Shown here: positions 1 to 9,054 of the stretch, piece by piece | Position numbering within the stretch: the stretch's first letter is position 1 | Layout of the letters: the number at the start of each line of letters is the position of its first letter | Assembly (NCBI RefSeq): GCF_016862955.1 | Contig: NZ_BONY01000046.1 | Span: forward strand, 17,446 to 81,445 | Source: Rhizocola hellebori | Lineage (GTDB): Bacteria > Actinomycetota > Actinomycetes > Mycobacteriales > Micromonosporaceae | Direction: 5' to 3' | DNA: 64,000 nt | Notes under the pieces: generated by a model | What the model was told of the DNA's origin: nothing | Databases searched by the model: none | The model's input: the letters and a program-made list of their open reading frames with translations, nothing else | Translations under genes and position numbers: made by a program

Positions 1-248
1 CCGACCCGGAGGACCTCGACCCCGATGGCGCAGATTGGCTGCTGGGCATCCTCACCGACGCTTCGCCCGACACGTACCTGAACTACGCGGCGGAGTATTT
101 CGAGATCGAGGCGGATCCGCAGGCGGTGGCACACGTGTACAGCTGCGTGCCGCTCACCGACGAAGTGGTGCTCGCGCTGAACCCCGGAATAGACCTGGGT
201 GCCCTCGCAAGTGACCTTGACGAGATCGGATATCCCGTCGTCGCCTGA
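1..248 (+). CDS. 3' end of an unidentified protein gene (partial)
   Basis: An open frame enters from the left edge (first full codon at base 3) and stops with TGA at 246-248, giving about 81 visible residues. The segment is acidic, contains no membrane stretch, and ends in LDEIGYPVVA. The start lies outside the window and I recognise no domain. A 78-base gap follows before the next gene. It is called coding because the frame is open to its stop, with amino-acid composition normal for a soluble protein. Confidence 0.6.
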   Translation, partial: DPEDLDPDGADWLLGILTDASPDTYLNYAAEYFEIEADPQAVAHVYSCVPLTDEVVLALNPGIDLGALASDLDEIGYPVVA

Positions 249-326
249 CACATTCATATGCAAAAATTTGAAACCAATTGATGGTCACCTCTGTTGGCTC
301 GTGCATGGCTGTTGTAGCGTCCTCGC

Positions 327-2249
327 ATGGCTCAGGAAGGCGAGCAGTACGGACAGGGAGATCCGCCGTCGCCGTTCGTGCAGGAGTGGCCCGAACGGCC
401 GTTGGTATCGGCCGCCCAGCCCCCCGAAGCACCCTCGAGCCCAGAGCCGGCACCTGGTGAGCCGGCACACCGCCGCCCTGCCGACAGACTGCCGCGCGGG
501 ATCCGCCATATCGCGGGCGCGCTCGCCCTCGTGCTGCTCGGCGCCGGAATCTACTTCGGAATTGATAGATGGATTATCGGCGATGGACAACAATCCGCCG
601 CTCCCACCGGATGCGCGGGCCAGCGGCTGCTGCGGCTCGCCGTGGCGCCGGAAGTGGTGCCGCTGGTCGAATGGGCCGCATCGGATGTCGACGGCGCTAC
701 CTGCCCGACCGTGGCGATAACGCCGCTAGAGCCCGGGCAGACGGGCTCAATCCTGACCGGTGGCAAGCTCGACGGTATGGTGCCGGCCTCATCGGCCTTA
801 CTGCGCCTGGCACCTTCGCCGCAAGCGTCTGCCGGGCCGTCGGCCGCGTCGGCCGCGCCCGCCTCAGCTTCGCCTGACGTGCTGCTCGTCGACAAGGCGG
901 CATCGCTGGTTCGCAGTCCCATCGTGGTCGCCGTGCCCAAGCCCGCGGCCGGTGCGTTCGGCTGGCCGCAACGCCAGGCGGGCTGGGCCGAGCTCGCCAC
1001 GGCGACCGTCGGGGGCAAGCTCCGCTTCAGCATGGGCAACCCGATGCGTGACGCCGCCGGGCTGCTCGCAATGCTCAGCGTGCACGCCGCGATGGGTAAG
1101 ACCACGCCGGACCAGGGCATCGCCCAGATGCGGGCACTGACCTTGCGCAGCCGTCTGGCTGACGCCAGCGCCGACCCGGCCGTGCTGCTGCAACGACTGG
1201 AGTCGCTGTCCGACCCGGCGGCCGCGGCGAAGGACATCGGCGCCTTTCCCGTTACTGAGCAGGCGGTCTGGGCGTACCAGACGAAGAAGCCAGGGATATC
1301 GCTCGCCGCCATATATCCAGATGGGCTGATGGAAGCCGATTATCCGCTGGTACTGGCGCCAGCCGCCGCGTCCGACCGCCACTTCAAGGACCTCGCCACC
1401 CGACTGGTCGAACGCTTTCACTCGGGCTCCTTTGCCGCCACGGTGCGCGAGCACGGATTCCGGCCGGTGTCAGACACGATGCCCACAGCAACGCCGACGA
1501 ACCCTCCGCTCGCCGACGGGCTGCTGGCGAGATACCCGGCCGCTGCGGCCACCCCCTCCGATCCCATCCTCGTCACCAGCCGCGCCGCGCAGTGGGCCAG
1601 GTACGAGCGAAAAGAATTCCAGGTCCTCATCCTTCTCGACGCATCCGCATCAATGAATGACCAGGTAAGGGATCGCAGCGGATCGCTGACCACCAAAGCA
1701 GCATTGCTGCGCACGGCCGGCGTGCAGGCCGCAGAGCTGTTCGGCCTCGACACAAGTGTGGGCGTATGGCTTTTCGCGACTCCGGCACCCAACATCCCGC
1801 CCTACGTCGAAGCCGTCTCGCTCGGTCCTTTGGACGCGCCTCTGCGCGGCATCCCGCGTCGCGAAGCGGTGCGTCGCATGGCACAGAGCTATACCGCGTA
1901 TGAAAAGGCCGGCACTCCGCTGTATGAAACCGTGCTGCGCGGAGTGGACGCGATGCGGAAACTGAGCAAGCCCGGCACCGTGACCATGGTGGTGGCGCTC
2001 ACCGACGGACGAGACCAGGACACCGCGTTCGCCATGCCGCGCACCGAGTTCCTGTCCCGCCTCAGCACCATTCGCGATCCCCAGCGGCCGGTTCCGGTGT
2101 TCTGTATCGGGTACGGAGCCGATGCCGACATGGCGGCGCTGAACGAAATCTCCCGAGCCACCGGCGGGCGGGCCGCCGCCTCAAACGACCCCGCCGACCT
2201 GGCCAGCGCGATGGCCCAGATCTTCCTCGCCGCACACGCGGCCCAATGA
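327..2249 (+). CDS. Membrane-anchored protein with substrate-binding-like region and VWA domain
   Basis: The 640-residue protein has a Pro/Glu-rich cytoplasmic N-terminus (1-58), one membrane span (about 59-80), a middle region resembling ABC-type substrate-binding proteins (about 97-390), and a C-terminal von Willebrand factor A domain (about 430-636). The VWA metal site is visible as LLDASASMND (DxSxS) and a later LTDGRD. Such actinobacterial proteins are thought to act outside the membrane in binding or assembly, but no ligand can be named. The ATG at 327 has no clear Shine-Dalgarno sequence, so the start may be leaderless or slightly wrong. It converges with the secreted-protein gene ending at 2421. 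Confidence 0.8.
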   Translation: MAQEGEQYGQGDPPSPFVQEWPERPLVSAAQPPEAPSSPEPAPGEPAHRRPADRLPRGIRHIAGALALVLLGAGIYFGIDRWIIGDGQQSAAPTGCAGQRLLRLAVAPEVVPLVEWAASDVDGATCPTVAITPLEPGQTGSILTGGKLDGMVPASSALLRLAPSPQASAGPSAASAAPASASPDVLLVDKAASLVRSPIVVAVPKPAAGAFGWPQRQAGWAELATATVGGKLRFSMGNPMRDAAGLLAMLSVHAAMGKTTPDQGIAQMRALTLRSRLADASADPAVLLQRLESLSDPAAAAKDIGAFPVTEQAVWAYQTKKPGISLAAIYPDGLMEADYPLVLAPAAASDRHFKDLATRLVERFHSGSFAATVREHGFRPVSDTMPTATPTNPPLADGLLARYPAAAATPSDPILVTSRAAQWARYERKEFQVLILLDASASMNDQVRDRSGSLTTKAALLRTAGVQAAELFGLDTSVGVWLFATPAPNIPPYVEAVSLGPLDAPLRGIPRREAVRRMAQSYTAYEKAGTPLYETVLRGVDAMRKLSKPGTVTMVVALTDGRDQDTAFAMPRTEFLSRLSTIRDPQRPVPVFCIGYGADADMAALNEISRATGGRAAASNDPADLASAMAQIFLAAHAAQ

Positions 2250-2297
2250 CCGGCAGCCGGCTCATGACCGGATCTGGCGCGCTGCTAACGAAAACCG

Positions 2298-2391
2298 ACA
2301 CGAGAGCAACCGCTCCCCCACCACCACAGACGACGAAGAGGACCAACCACTTCCGCTGCTTGTTGGTTGGGGCAAGCGGCTGGTCTCGTGT
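2298..2391. terminator. Composite hairpin between convergent genes
   Basis: Nested inverted repeats lie between two convergent genes: ACACGAGA (2298-2305) with TCTCGTGT (2384-2391), a short ACCGCT/AGCGG pairing inside, and CCAACCA (2343-2349) with TGGTTGG (2364-2370). The structure is imperfect and has no T-run, so a bidirectional terminator is only the likeliest reading. Confidence 0.4.
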
Positions 2392-2420
2392 TCAGTCAGC
2401 ACGCTGAGCCGTGCAGCAGC

Positions 2421-2960
2421 CTAGTAGGCGCCGGTTGGACAATTCGGAACGATGTAGCCGTCTCGCCACTTACCTATGAGATCCCCAGCGATGTTCTCCA
2501 GCCCGCAGCCGTTGCCGGAGCCAGCGCCTTCGATAGGTTTGAACAGGTAGCTGAATGCTCCGTGACCGGCCTCGTGCACACGGAGATACTTGATCGGCTG
2601 ACCGTTGTTGAACTCGTTCACCACGACATCTGACGACGCGGCCGGGCCGCCGTAGTCGTCACCGCTGTTCGGTATGGCGAACCACACGGACGAGCCCCAG
2701 AGCTGGTACTCGACGTAGATCGATATACCGTCGTTCGTCCAGTCGTGGACGTTGACATAGAAGTAGCCAAAGGTTGCCGCGGTCTGCAGGGTTTGCGGTG
2801 AGTAGTAGTCGTGTGGATAGCACACCTGAACCCGTCCGAGCGAGCCGGCCGAAATCCAGCTGTCGTGGCAGTCGACGACCGCATGTGCGGGCGTGGCGAC
2901 CAGGCCGGTGCTGAGTGCCGCCACCGCGCTCACCACGAGCGCCATGAAGCGTTTCTTCAC
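2421..2960 (-). CDS. Small secreted protein with an HEAGH motif
   Basis: A 179-residue protein with a clear Sec signal peptide: MKKRF, a hydrophobic core, then ATPAHA before the mature chain. The GTG start at 2960 is chosen because GAGAGGAG precedes it at normal spacing and the signal peptide begins there. The mature part is rich in Tyr, Gly and Asn with several Cys residues (including the C-terminal PNCPTGAY). It contains HEAGH, an HExxH zinc-site pattern, but nothing else marks it as a protease. It is divergent from the SARP regulator gene. Function unknown. Confidence 0.7.
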   Translation of the reverse strand: MKKRFMALVVSAVAALSTGLVATPAHAVVDCHDSWISAGSLGRVQVCYPHDYYSPQTLQTAATFGYFYVNVHDWTNDGISIYVEYQLWGSSVWFAIPNSGDDYGGPAASSDVVVNEFNNGQPIKYLRVHEAGHGAFSYLFKPIEGAGSGNGCGLENIAGDLIGKWRDGYIVPNCPTGAY

Positions 2961-3057
2961 GTTGGAATCTCCTCTCGTTTCTTGCCCCGTAAATCTCAGC
3001 GTCCGGCATCGCTCTATACAGCACCTCATACGGGCTGCCGCCGACGAGCCGCGCAGC

Positions 3058-3063
3058 TACAGT
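3058..3063 (+). promoter_or_regulatory. Possible -10 element of the SARP regulator gene
   Basis: TACAGT fits the actinobacterial -10 pattern TANNNT and lies about 35 bases before the preferred GTG start at 3099, in the divergent intergenic region. No convincing -35 is seen. Confidence 0.25.
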
Positions 3064-3098
3064 GACATAAGGCGATGCATCGAAGTGGGGGGTTGGCG

Positions 3099-6000
3099 GT
3101 GCGGGTGGTGGTACTTGGCCGCGTGGGCATGGCAAAGGGTGCTTACCGACCCGAGATCGGCCGGGCGCAGACCCGTGCCATCCTGGCGTTGCTCGCCATC
3201 AATGTCGGCGAGCCCGTCAGCGCCGCAGGGCTCACGCGAGCATTGTGGGGCGGCACAGAACCGTCGACCGCGCGGGCGCAGATACACAACGCGATCTCTG
3301 CTCTGCGCCGTGTTTGCGCTGACATCGGGGCGAAGGACGTCATTGTCAGTGGACGTTACGGCTACCAGCTGTTGTTGCCGGCCGAGGACGTCGACCTGGG
3401 CCAGTTCCGCTGGTCGGTTCGTCAGGCCAAAGAGTTGAAGGCTCACGACGCGGTCACGGCGGCGAGAGTTCTGCGTGAGGGGTTGCAGCTGTGGCATGGA
3501 GAGCCCCTGGCCGACGCGGCGGCCGCGTTTGTGGACGCCGCCCGCCTACGGTTGGCGGAGGAGCGCCTGGTCGCCATCGAAGAACTGGCCGATCTTGAGC
3601 TGTCGCTGGACAATCCGGCTGCGGTGACGAGTGAGCTGATGTCTGTCGTGGCAGCACATCCCTTTCGCGAGGGTGCCCGGCGGCGGCTCATGCTGGCGTT
3701 GCACAGATCCGGTCGGCATGCCGAGGCCCTGCAGAGTTATCGAACGTACCGCGATCTGCTTGCCGATCAGGAGGGACTCGATCCCGGGGCCGAGATCAGC
3801 GAGTTGGAGATCGAAATCATTCGTGGCATCCGCGGGCGGCCACTTGACGGTTCGGCAACGGCCGCGGAAATCAGCGAACTACCGGCCGTCGGCGGCCAGA
3901 AGTGGGTCGCTCCGGCACAGGTGCCCGGCGGGGTCGGTGTGTTTGTGGGCCGTCAGGGCTATCTCGACCAGCTGGACATCGTCGCTGCGGCCACAGCGCA
4001 CCAGGCGGGTCGTGTCATTTTGGTATCGGGTACAGCCGGTATCGGCAAGACGACGTTGGCGACCGTCTGGGCCCATCGGATGGCCGATCAGTTCCCCGAC
4101 GGCCAGCTGTTCATCGATCTGCACGGCTTCGCCCCGGGTAGTCCGATGCCGGCGACTGTGGCGTTGGCGCGGTTCTTGCGTGCGCTGGGACAGCCGCCCG
4201 ATGCGATACCGACAGACCTCGATGGGGCCACCGCGATGTTCCGCAGCCTGCTCGCCGACCGTCGTGTCCTCATCGTCCTGGACAACGCCAGCGAAGCCGA
4301 GCAGGTGCGTCCGTTGCTGCCCGGCAGCGGTGGCTGCCTTGTGGTGGTGACGAGCCGCGACAACCTGACCGGGCTGTCCACCAGCGATGGTCTAAGCCGC
4401 GTCGTGCTCGACGTGCTCACGAGCAAGGAATCGAATGACCTGTTCGTGGCATTGCTCGGTCGGGACAGGGTCGATTCCCAGGCGACGGCGATGCTGGCGC
4501 TCTCGGACGCTTGTGGACAGGTGCCGCTCGCGATCCGTATGGTCGCGGCAAATCTGGCCGACGCCCCAGGACGAAGCGCTGCTGATTATCTAGCCGACCT
4601 GACGGCAGGGGAAAAACTGGACCTGATGCAGCTCGTCGGCGACGGCCACGCTTCGGTGCGGGCCGCGTTCGACCTGTCCTACCGGACGTTGCCCGCGCGG
4701 ATTCGGCGGCTTTTCCGGATGCTCAGTGTGGTGCCGGGCGGAAACTTCAGCGCCGCCCTTGCGGTGGCGATCGCCGGTACCGCAGATGAGCAAGTCATAC
4801 CTGACCTGTCCATGCTGGTGCGCAAAAGTTTGCTTTACGAGGTAACCCCCCGTCGATATGCCTTCTACGATCTCGTGCGGCTATATGCCAAAGCACTGTC
4901 CGAAAAGGACAGTGCGCTGATCGAGGCCGCCGATCGGATGTACCGACACTATCTAGACGAGCTCGAGGGCGCCGCACAGCTGCTGTATCCACAAATGCTG
5001 CGGCTAAGCGAGCTCGGCGATCAGGCTCCGCCGGAACCGACGTTTGTCGATGGGCCGGCGGCCCTGGCATGGCTCGACACCGAGCTTCCCAATCTCACCG
5101 CAGCCACCCTCCACGCCGCGGCCGAGGGTCCCCGGCCGATGGCATGGTTAATCTCCGATGCCATGCGCGGATATTTCTGGTCCAATCGTCAACTCACGGA
5201 GTGGCTCGCGATCGCCGACGCAGGGCTGCGCGCAGCGGCCCGCGAAAGCGACGCGGCGGGCATGGCCGCCAACCACATCGGCCTCGGCAGCGCCTACCGT
5301 TGCATGGGCAGATACGGCGACAGTGTCGAGCAGTTCGAAAGCGCACTCATCGCCAGCCGCGGCATCCCATGGCCGCAGGCGGAGGCGACCGCACTGTCGC
5401 ACCTCGCGGTGAGCTACGCCGAGGTGGGGCACACCCTGCTTGCCAGGGACAGGCTTACGGATGCCCTCGCCGTCAACCGGCAGCTGGACCGGCCGGCCAG
5501 CGAGGCCGTCGTGCTGGGAAACCTTGGCAGCCTCCGGGTCAGAACCGGAGAGCTGGGCCAAAGTCTTCGCGACTTCAACGGTGCATTGACGTTGTACCGC
5601 GAAATCCGCTCGTCGGGCGGAGAAGCAATTGTCATGACCAACCTAGGGCTTGTGCATTTCTATCTCGGCCGATTCGGCCTCGCCTCGCAACACCTCACGG
5701 CCGGCCTCACCCTGCACCGCCAGATCGGCGATCGCTACGGACAGGCCCTGGCTCTGTGCAACCTGGCCTATCTCCGCAGCGAGCAAGGCAGACACCACGA
5801 TGCTTTGGAGCACGCCAGCGAGGCAATGACCATCGTCCAGGCGACGGGCGATCGGCAGACCGAGGCATATGCGCTCATCACCATGGGACACATCCGGCTC
5901 GCACTCAACGCGCCGCACCATGCGTCGCAGTACTACACCCAGGGGATGCGGCTGTCGCAAGCGACCGGTCAACGGCTACCGGAGCTCGAGGCGCGGATCG

Positions 6001-6347
6001 GAGTCGCACAAGCGAATCTCCGGCAGGATGAGATCGACGCGAGCCTCGACCTCGCAAACCAGGCGCTACGCGATGCGACCGAGTTCTCCTATGAGCTGCT
6101 CGCCGGTCAGACCAAAACCCTGCTGGCGGAGATCCACCTCGCGGCCGCACGCTTCGACGATGCTCGACGATGGGCGCTCGATGCACTCGCCGTGCATCGC
6201 AAGACCGAGCACCGGCCCGGGGAGGCGCGGACCCACCATCTCCTCGGCCAGATCTACCGTGCCAACGGTGAGCCGTCCGCCGCCTCGCTGTCGACGGCCC
6301 AGGCTCTGTTCGCCGAAATCGGAATCCCGCAGCCGGTCAATGCGTAA
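3099..6347 (+). CDS. SARP/AfsR-type transcriptional regulator (DNA-binding, BTAD, NB-ARC, TPR)
   Basis: A large regulator of about 1082 residues in the AfsR-like SARP class, which activates transcription, often of secondary-metabolite genes. Order: an OmpR-type winged-helix DNA-binding domain (about 1-95), bacterial transcriptional activation domain (about 100-250), an NB-ARC ATPase with P-loop SGTAGIGKTTLA (about 308-320) and Walker B VLIVLDNA (about 390), then tetratricopeptide repeats (about 690-1075) with many Leu/Ala/Gly-rich helical pairs. GTG at 3099 is preferred over the in-frame ATG at 3075 because GGGGGG precedes it and VRVVVLGRV matches the usual first strand of this family. The target is unknown. 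The RiPP operon 7 kb downstream is a candidate only by proximity. Confidence 0.9.
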   Translation: MRVVVLGRVGMAKGAYRPEIGRAQTRAILALLAINVGEPVSAAGLTRALWGGTEPSTARAQIHNAISALRRVCADIGAKDVIVSGRYGYQLLLPAEDVDLGQFRWSVRQAKELKAHDAVTAARVLREGLQLWHGEPLADAAAAFVDAARLRLAEERLVAIEELADLELSLDNPAAVTSELMSVVAAHPFREGARRRLMLALHRSGRHAEALQSYRTYRDLLADQEGLDPGAEISELEIEIIRGIRGRPLDGSATAAEISELPAVGGQKWVAPAQVPGGVGVFVGRQGYLDQLDIVAAATAHQAGRVILVSGTAGIGKTTLATVWAHRMADQFPDGQLFIDLHGFAPGSPMPATVALARFLRALGQPPDAIPTDLDGATAMFRSLLADRRVLIVLDNASEAEQVRPLLPGSGGCLVVVTSRDNLTGLSTSDGLSRVVLDVLTSKESNDLFVALLGRDRVDSQATAMLALSDACGQVPLAIRMVAANLADAPGRSAADYLADLTAGEKLDLMQLVGDGHASVRAAFDLSYRTLPARIRRLFRMLSVVPGGNFSAALAVAIAGTADEQVIPDLSMLVRKSLLYEVTPRRYAFYDLVRLYAKALSEKDSALIEAADRMYRHYLDELEGAAQLLYPQMLRLSELGDQAPPEPTFVDGPAALAWLDTELPNLTAATLHAAAEGPRPMAWLISDAMRGYFWSNRQLTEWLAIADAGLRAAARESDAAGMAANHIGLGSAYRCMGRYGDSVEQFESALIASRGIPWPQAEATALSHLAVSYAEVGHTLLARDRLTDALAVNRQLDRPASEAVVLGNLGSLRVRTGELGQSLRDFNGALTLYREIRSSGGEAIVMTNLGLVHFYLGRFGLASQHLTAGLTLHRQIGDRYGQALALCNLAYLRSEQGRHHDALEHASEAMTIVQATGDRQTEAYALITMGHIRLALNAPHHASQYYTQGMRLSQATGQRLPELEARIGVAQANLRQDEIDASLDLANQALRDATEFSYELLAGQTKTLLAEIHLAAARFDDARRWALDALAVHRKTEHRPGEARTHHLLGQIYRANGEPSAASLSTAQALFAEIGIPQPVNA

Positions 6348-6358
6348 AACACCCGGCG

Positions 6359-9001
6359 TTACCGGTGGTGTGGGCGGCGATCCGGGCGGCGGCCCAGGAT
6401 CAGGTCGGCGACCAGTGCTGTCCAGCCGGTCTGGTGGCTGGCTCCTAGCCCGGCTCCGTTGTCGCCGTGGAAATATTCCGGGAAGATGATCCGGTCGCGC
6501 CAGTCCGGGTGGGTCTGGAACAGTTCAGTGCCGCCGTAGACGGGCCGGCGGCCGTCCTGGTCGCGCAGGAAGATGTCGATGATCCGCTCGGATACGTCGT
6601 CGGCGATGTCGGCGAGATTGTGCCTCGATCCGCTGCCGGTCGGGTATTCGAAGGTGGCTGACTCGCCCAGATAGGCGCCGAATTCGCGTAGCGCGCCGAT
6701 CAGAAGGTAGTTGACCGGCATCCAGATCGGGCCGCGCCAGTTGGAGTTGCCGCCGAAGTCACCGATCGTCGATTCAGCCGGCTCGTAGTCGACACTGAAT
6801 TCGCGGCCGCCGAGGGTGACCACGAACGGCTCCTGAGCGTGGACCCGCGAGATGCTGCGCAGGCCGTAAGGGCTGAGGAACTCCGCCTCGTCGAGCATTC
6901 GAGACAGGATCGGGGCCAGCTGGGGCTGGGTCACCACCGACAGCAGCAGGCGGAATTCGCCGGTGTGGTCTGTCCGGTGCTCGCCCACCACCGTCGCGTA
7001 GTCGGGTCTGTGGGTGACGAACCATTTGATTCGCGCTTGGAGCTCGGGCAGCTTGGCGACTTCGCTTTTGAGCAGGCTCGTGGTGGCGACGAGCGGGATC
7101 AGGCCGACCACGGAGAAGACCCGCATCGGCACGGCCGGCTCGTTGCCGACCTGAATCGTGTCGCAGTAGAACTCGTCTTTTTCGTTCCAAAGATTGTGCG
7201 CTGCGGAGGCGATGTATGCGAAGTGTTCAAAGAACTTTGTCGCGACATCCTCGTAGGCGTGGTCGCGCGCGGCCAGCCGCATGGCCATCTCGAGCAGGTT
7301 GACGGCGTACATCGCCATCCAGCCGGTGCCGTCGGACTGCTCGAGGCGGCCGTCGACCGGCAGCCGCGCCGACCTGTCGAAGGGCCCGATGTTGTCCAGG
7401 CCAAGGAATCCGCCCTCAAAGACGTTGTTGCCGTTGGTGTCCTTGCGGTTGACCCACCAGGTGAAGTTGAGCATCAGCTTGTGCATGATGCGCTTCAGGA
7501 ATTCCAGGTCCTGGCCGCCGTCGAGGTCGAAGACGCGCAGCGCGGCCCAGGCGTGCACAGGCGGATTGACGTCGCTGAATGACCATTCATAGGCGGGAAT
7601 CTGGCCCTCGGGATGCATGTACCAGTCGCGCACCAGCAGCAGCAGTTGCTGTTTGGCGAAAGCCGGGTCGATCCGCGCGATCGCGACGCAGTGGAAGGCC
7701 AGGTCCCAGGCGGCGAACCAGGGATACTCCCAGGGATCGGGCATCGAAATGACGTCGGCGGAGTGCATGTGCCACCAGGCGGCGTTGCGTCCGTGGAGGC
7801 GTTCCGGCGGCGGTGGCGGGCTGGTCCGGTCGCCCCGCATCCACAGCGCGACATCGTAGTGGTAGTACTGCTTTCCCCACATCAATCCGGCCATCGCGGT
7901 GCGAACCACGGCAGCTTCCTCGGCGGTGGTGCCGGCGGGCGTCAGCTCGGCGTAGAACTCGTCGGCTTCCGCCAGCCGGCCGGCCATCACGCTCGCGAAG
8001 CCATCGCCGAGGTCGAGACCTGTGTTGGCGTTGGCTTGGGCCAGGCGCAGCCGGATCTGACGGGACTCGCCCGCGGGCACCTCGAAGACGTAATGAAGTG
8101 CTGCCTTCGTTCCAGTCATGGCCGGGTTGACGGTATCGGCGCCGTGCACCACATGATCATTTATGCCATCTTTGGGGTACGCGGAACGCCCCGCCGAGTC
8201 CCAAAGCCGTTCACTGTTGGTCTCGTTGTCACAGAACAGCGCGGTGGGAGCGCCGTCGCCGACGAGCTCAAGCGTGCCCAGCCACTTATGCTCGGCGATC
8301 AGGCGGCCGCCCCGCCCGGAGATCGAAGGCACCGCTTCATGGCCGGGCTTGCCCCACGCCCACGTGTTGCGGAACCACAGTGTCGGCAGGACGTGAAGGG
8401 TCGCCGCCTCCGGTCCCCGGTTGGCGACGGTGACCGTCATACACATGTCGTAAGGCGACGCCTTCGCGTAGTCGACGGCGACCGACCAGTACCGGTCGTC
8501 GGCGAACACTCCGGTGTCCAGCAGTTCGTACTCCGGCTCGTGCCGGTTGCGGTGGCGGTTGACCTCGACCAGATCCTGGTAGGGGAAGGCGGCCTGGGGA
8601 TAGTGGTATCGCCAGCTCATCCGCGAATGCGTGGGGGTCGAATCCTCGTACCACCAATAATCCTTGGCGTCCTCACCGTGGTTGCCGGAGTTGCCGTCCA
8701 GGCCGAACATCCGCTCCTTGAGGATTGGATCTTTGCCGTTCCACAGCGCGAGCGCGAAACAGAACGTCTGCTTGTCGTCGCAGATGCCCGCCATCCCGTC
8801 CTCGTTCCAGCGGTAGGTCCGGGACCGGGCATGATCATGCGGGAAGAACGACCACGCCTCGCCGTGCGCGCTGTAATCTTCGCGCACGGTGCCCCAAGCC
8901 CGCTCGGACAGGTAGGGCCCCCAGGCCCGCCACGGCAGCTCGCCGGCGTCGGCCTGGGCAAGACGAATCTTCTCCGCATTCAGATGAGAATCTGTCGACA
9001 T
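6359..9001 (-). CDS. GH63-like glucosidase (MGH1-type glycoside hydrolase)
   Basis: An 880-residue cytoplasmic protein like the bacterial GH63/mannosylglycerate-hydrolase-like glucosidases. It would hydrolyse an alpha-linked glucoside or glycoside, with unknown substrate. The N-terminal half is a beta-sandwich region (WRAWGPYLSERAWGTVREDY near the start). The C-terminal half is an (alpha/alpha)6 barrel with PWFAAWDLAFHC, holding the likely catalytic Asp, and FPEYFHGDNGAGLGASHQTG near the end, holding the likely catalytic Glu. Start ATG at 9001 (MSTDSHLNAEK) is chosen because upstream in-frame residues are low-complexity and overlap the next gene. It converges closely with the SARP gene, only 11 bases apart. 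Confidence 0.85.
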   Translation of the reverse strand: MSTDSHLNAEKIRLAQADAGELPWRAWGPYLSERAWGTVREDYSAHGEAWSFFPHDHARSRTYRWNEDGMAGICDDKQTFCFALALWNGKDPILKERMFGLDGNSGNHGEDAKDYWWYEDSTPTHSRMSWRYHYPQAAFPYQDLVEVNRHRNRHEPEYELLDTGVFADDRYWSVAVDYAKASPYDMCMTVTVANRGPEAATLHVLPTLWFRNTWAWGKPGHEAVPSISGRGGRLIAEHKWLGTLELVGDGAPTALFCDNETNSERLWDSAGRSAYPKDGINDHVVHGADTVNPAMTGTKAALHYVFEVPAGESRQIRLRLAQANANTGLDLGDGFASVMAGRLAEADEFYAELTPAGTTAEEAAVVRTAMAGLMWGKQYYHYDVALWMRGDRTSPPPPPERLHGRNAAWWHMHSADVISMPDPWEYPWFAAWDLAFHCVAIARIDPAFAKQQLLLLVRDWYMHPEGQIPAYEWSFSDVNPPVHAWAALRVFDLDGGQDLEFLKRIMHKLMLNFTWWVNRKDTNGNNVFEGGFLGLDNIGPFDRSARLPVDGRLEQSDGTGWMAMYAVNLLEMAMRLAARDHAYEDVATKFFEHFAYIASAAHNLWNEKDEFYCDTIQVGNEPAVPMRVFSVVGLIPLVATTSLLKSEVAKLPELQARIKWFVTHRPDYATVVGEHRTDHTGEFRLLLSVVTQPQLAPILSRMLDEAEFLSPYGLRSISRVHAQEPFVVTLGGREFSVDYEPAESTIGDFGGNSNWRGPIWMPVNYLLIGALREFGAYLGESATFEYPTGSGSRHNLADIADDVSERIIDIFLRDQDGRRPVYGGTELFQTHPDWRDRIIFPEYFHGDNGAGLGASHQTGWTALVADLILGRRPDRRPHHR

Positions 9002-9054
9002 CAGTCCATCATCGGCGATAGCGCGCCGAACTCGGATCAAAACCGTCGTTCTCG

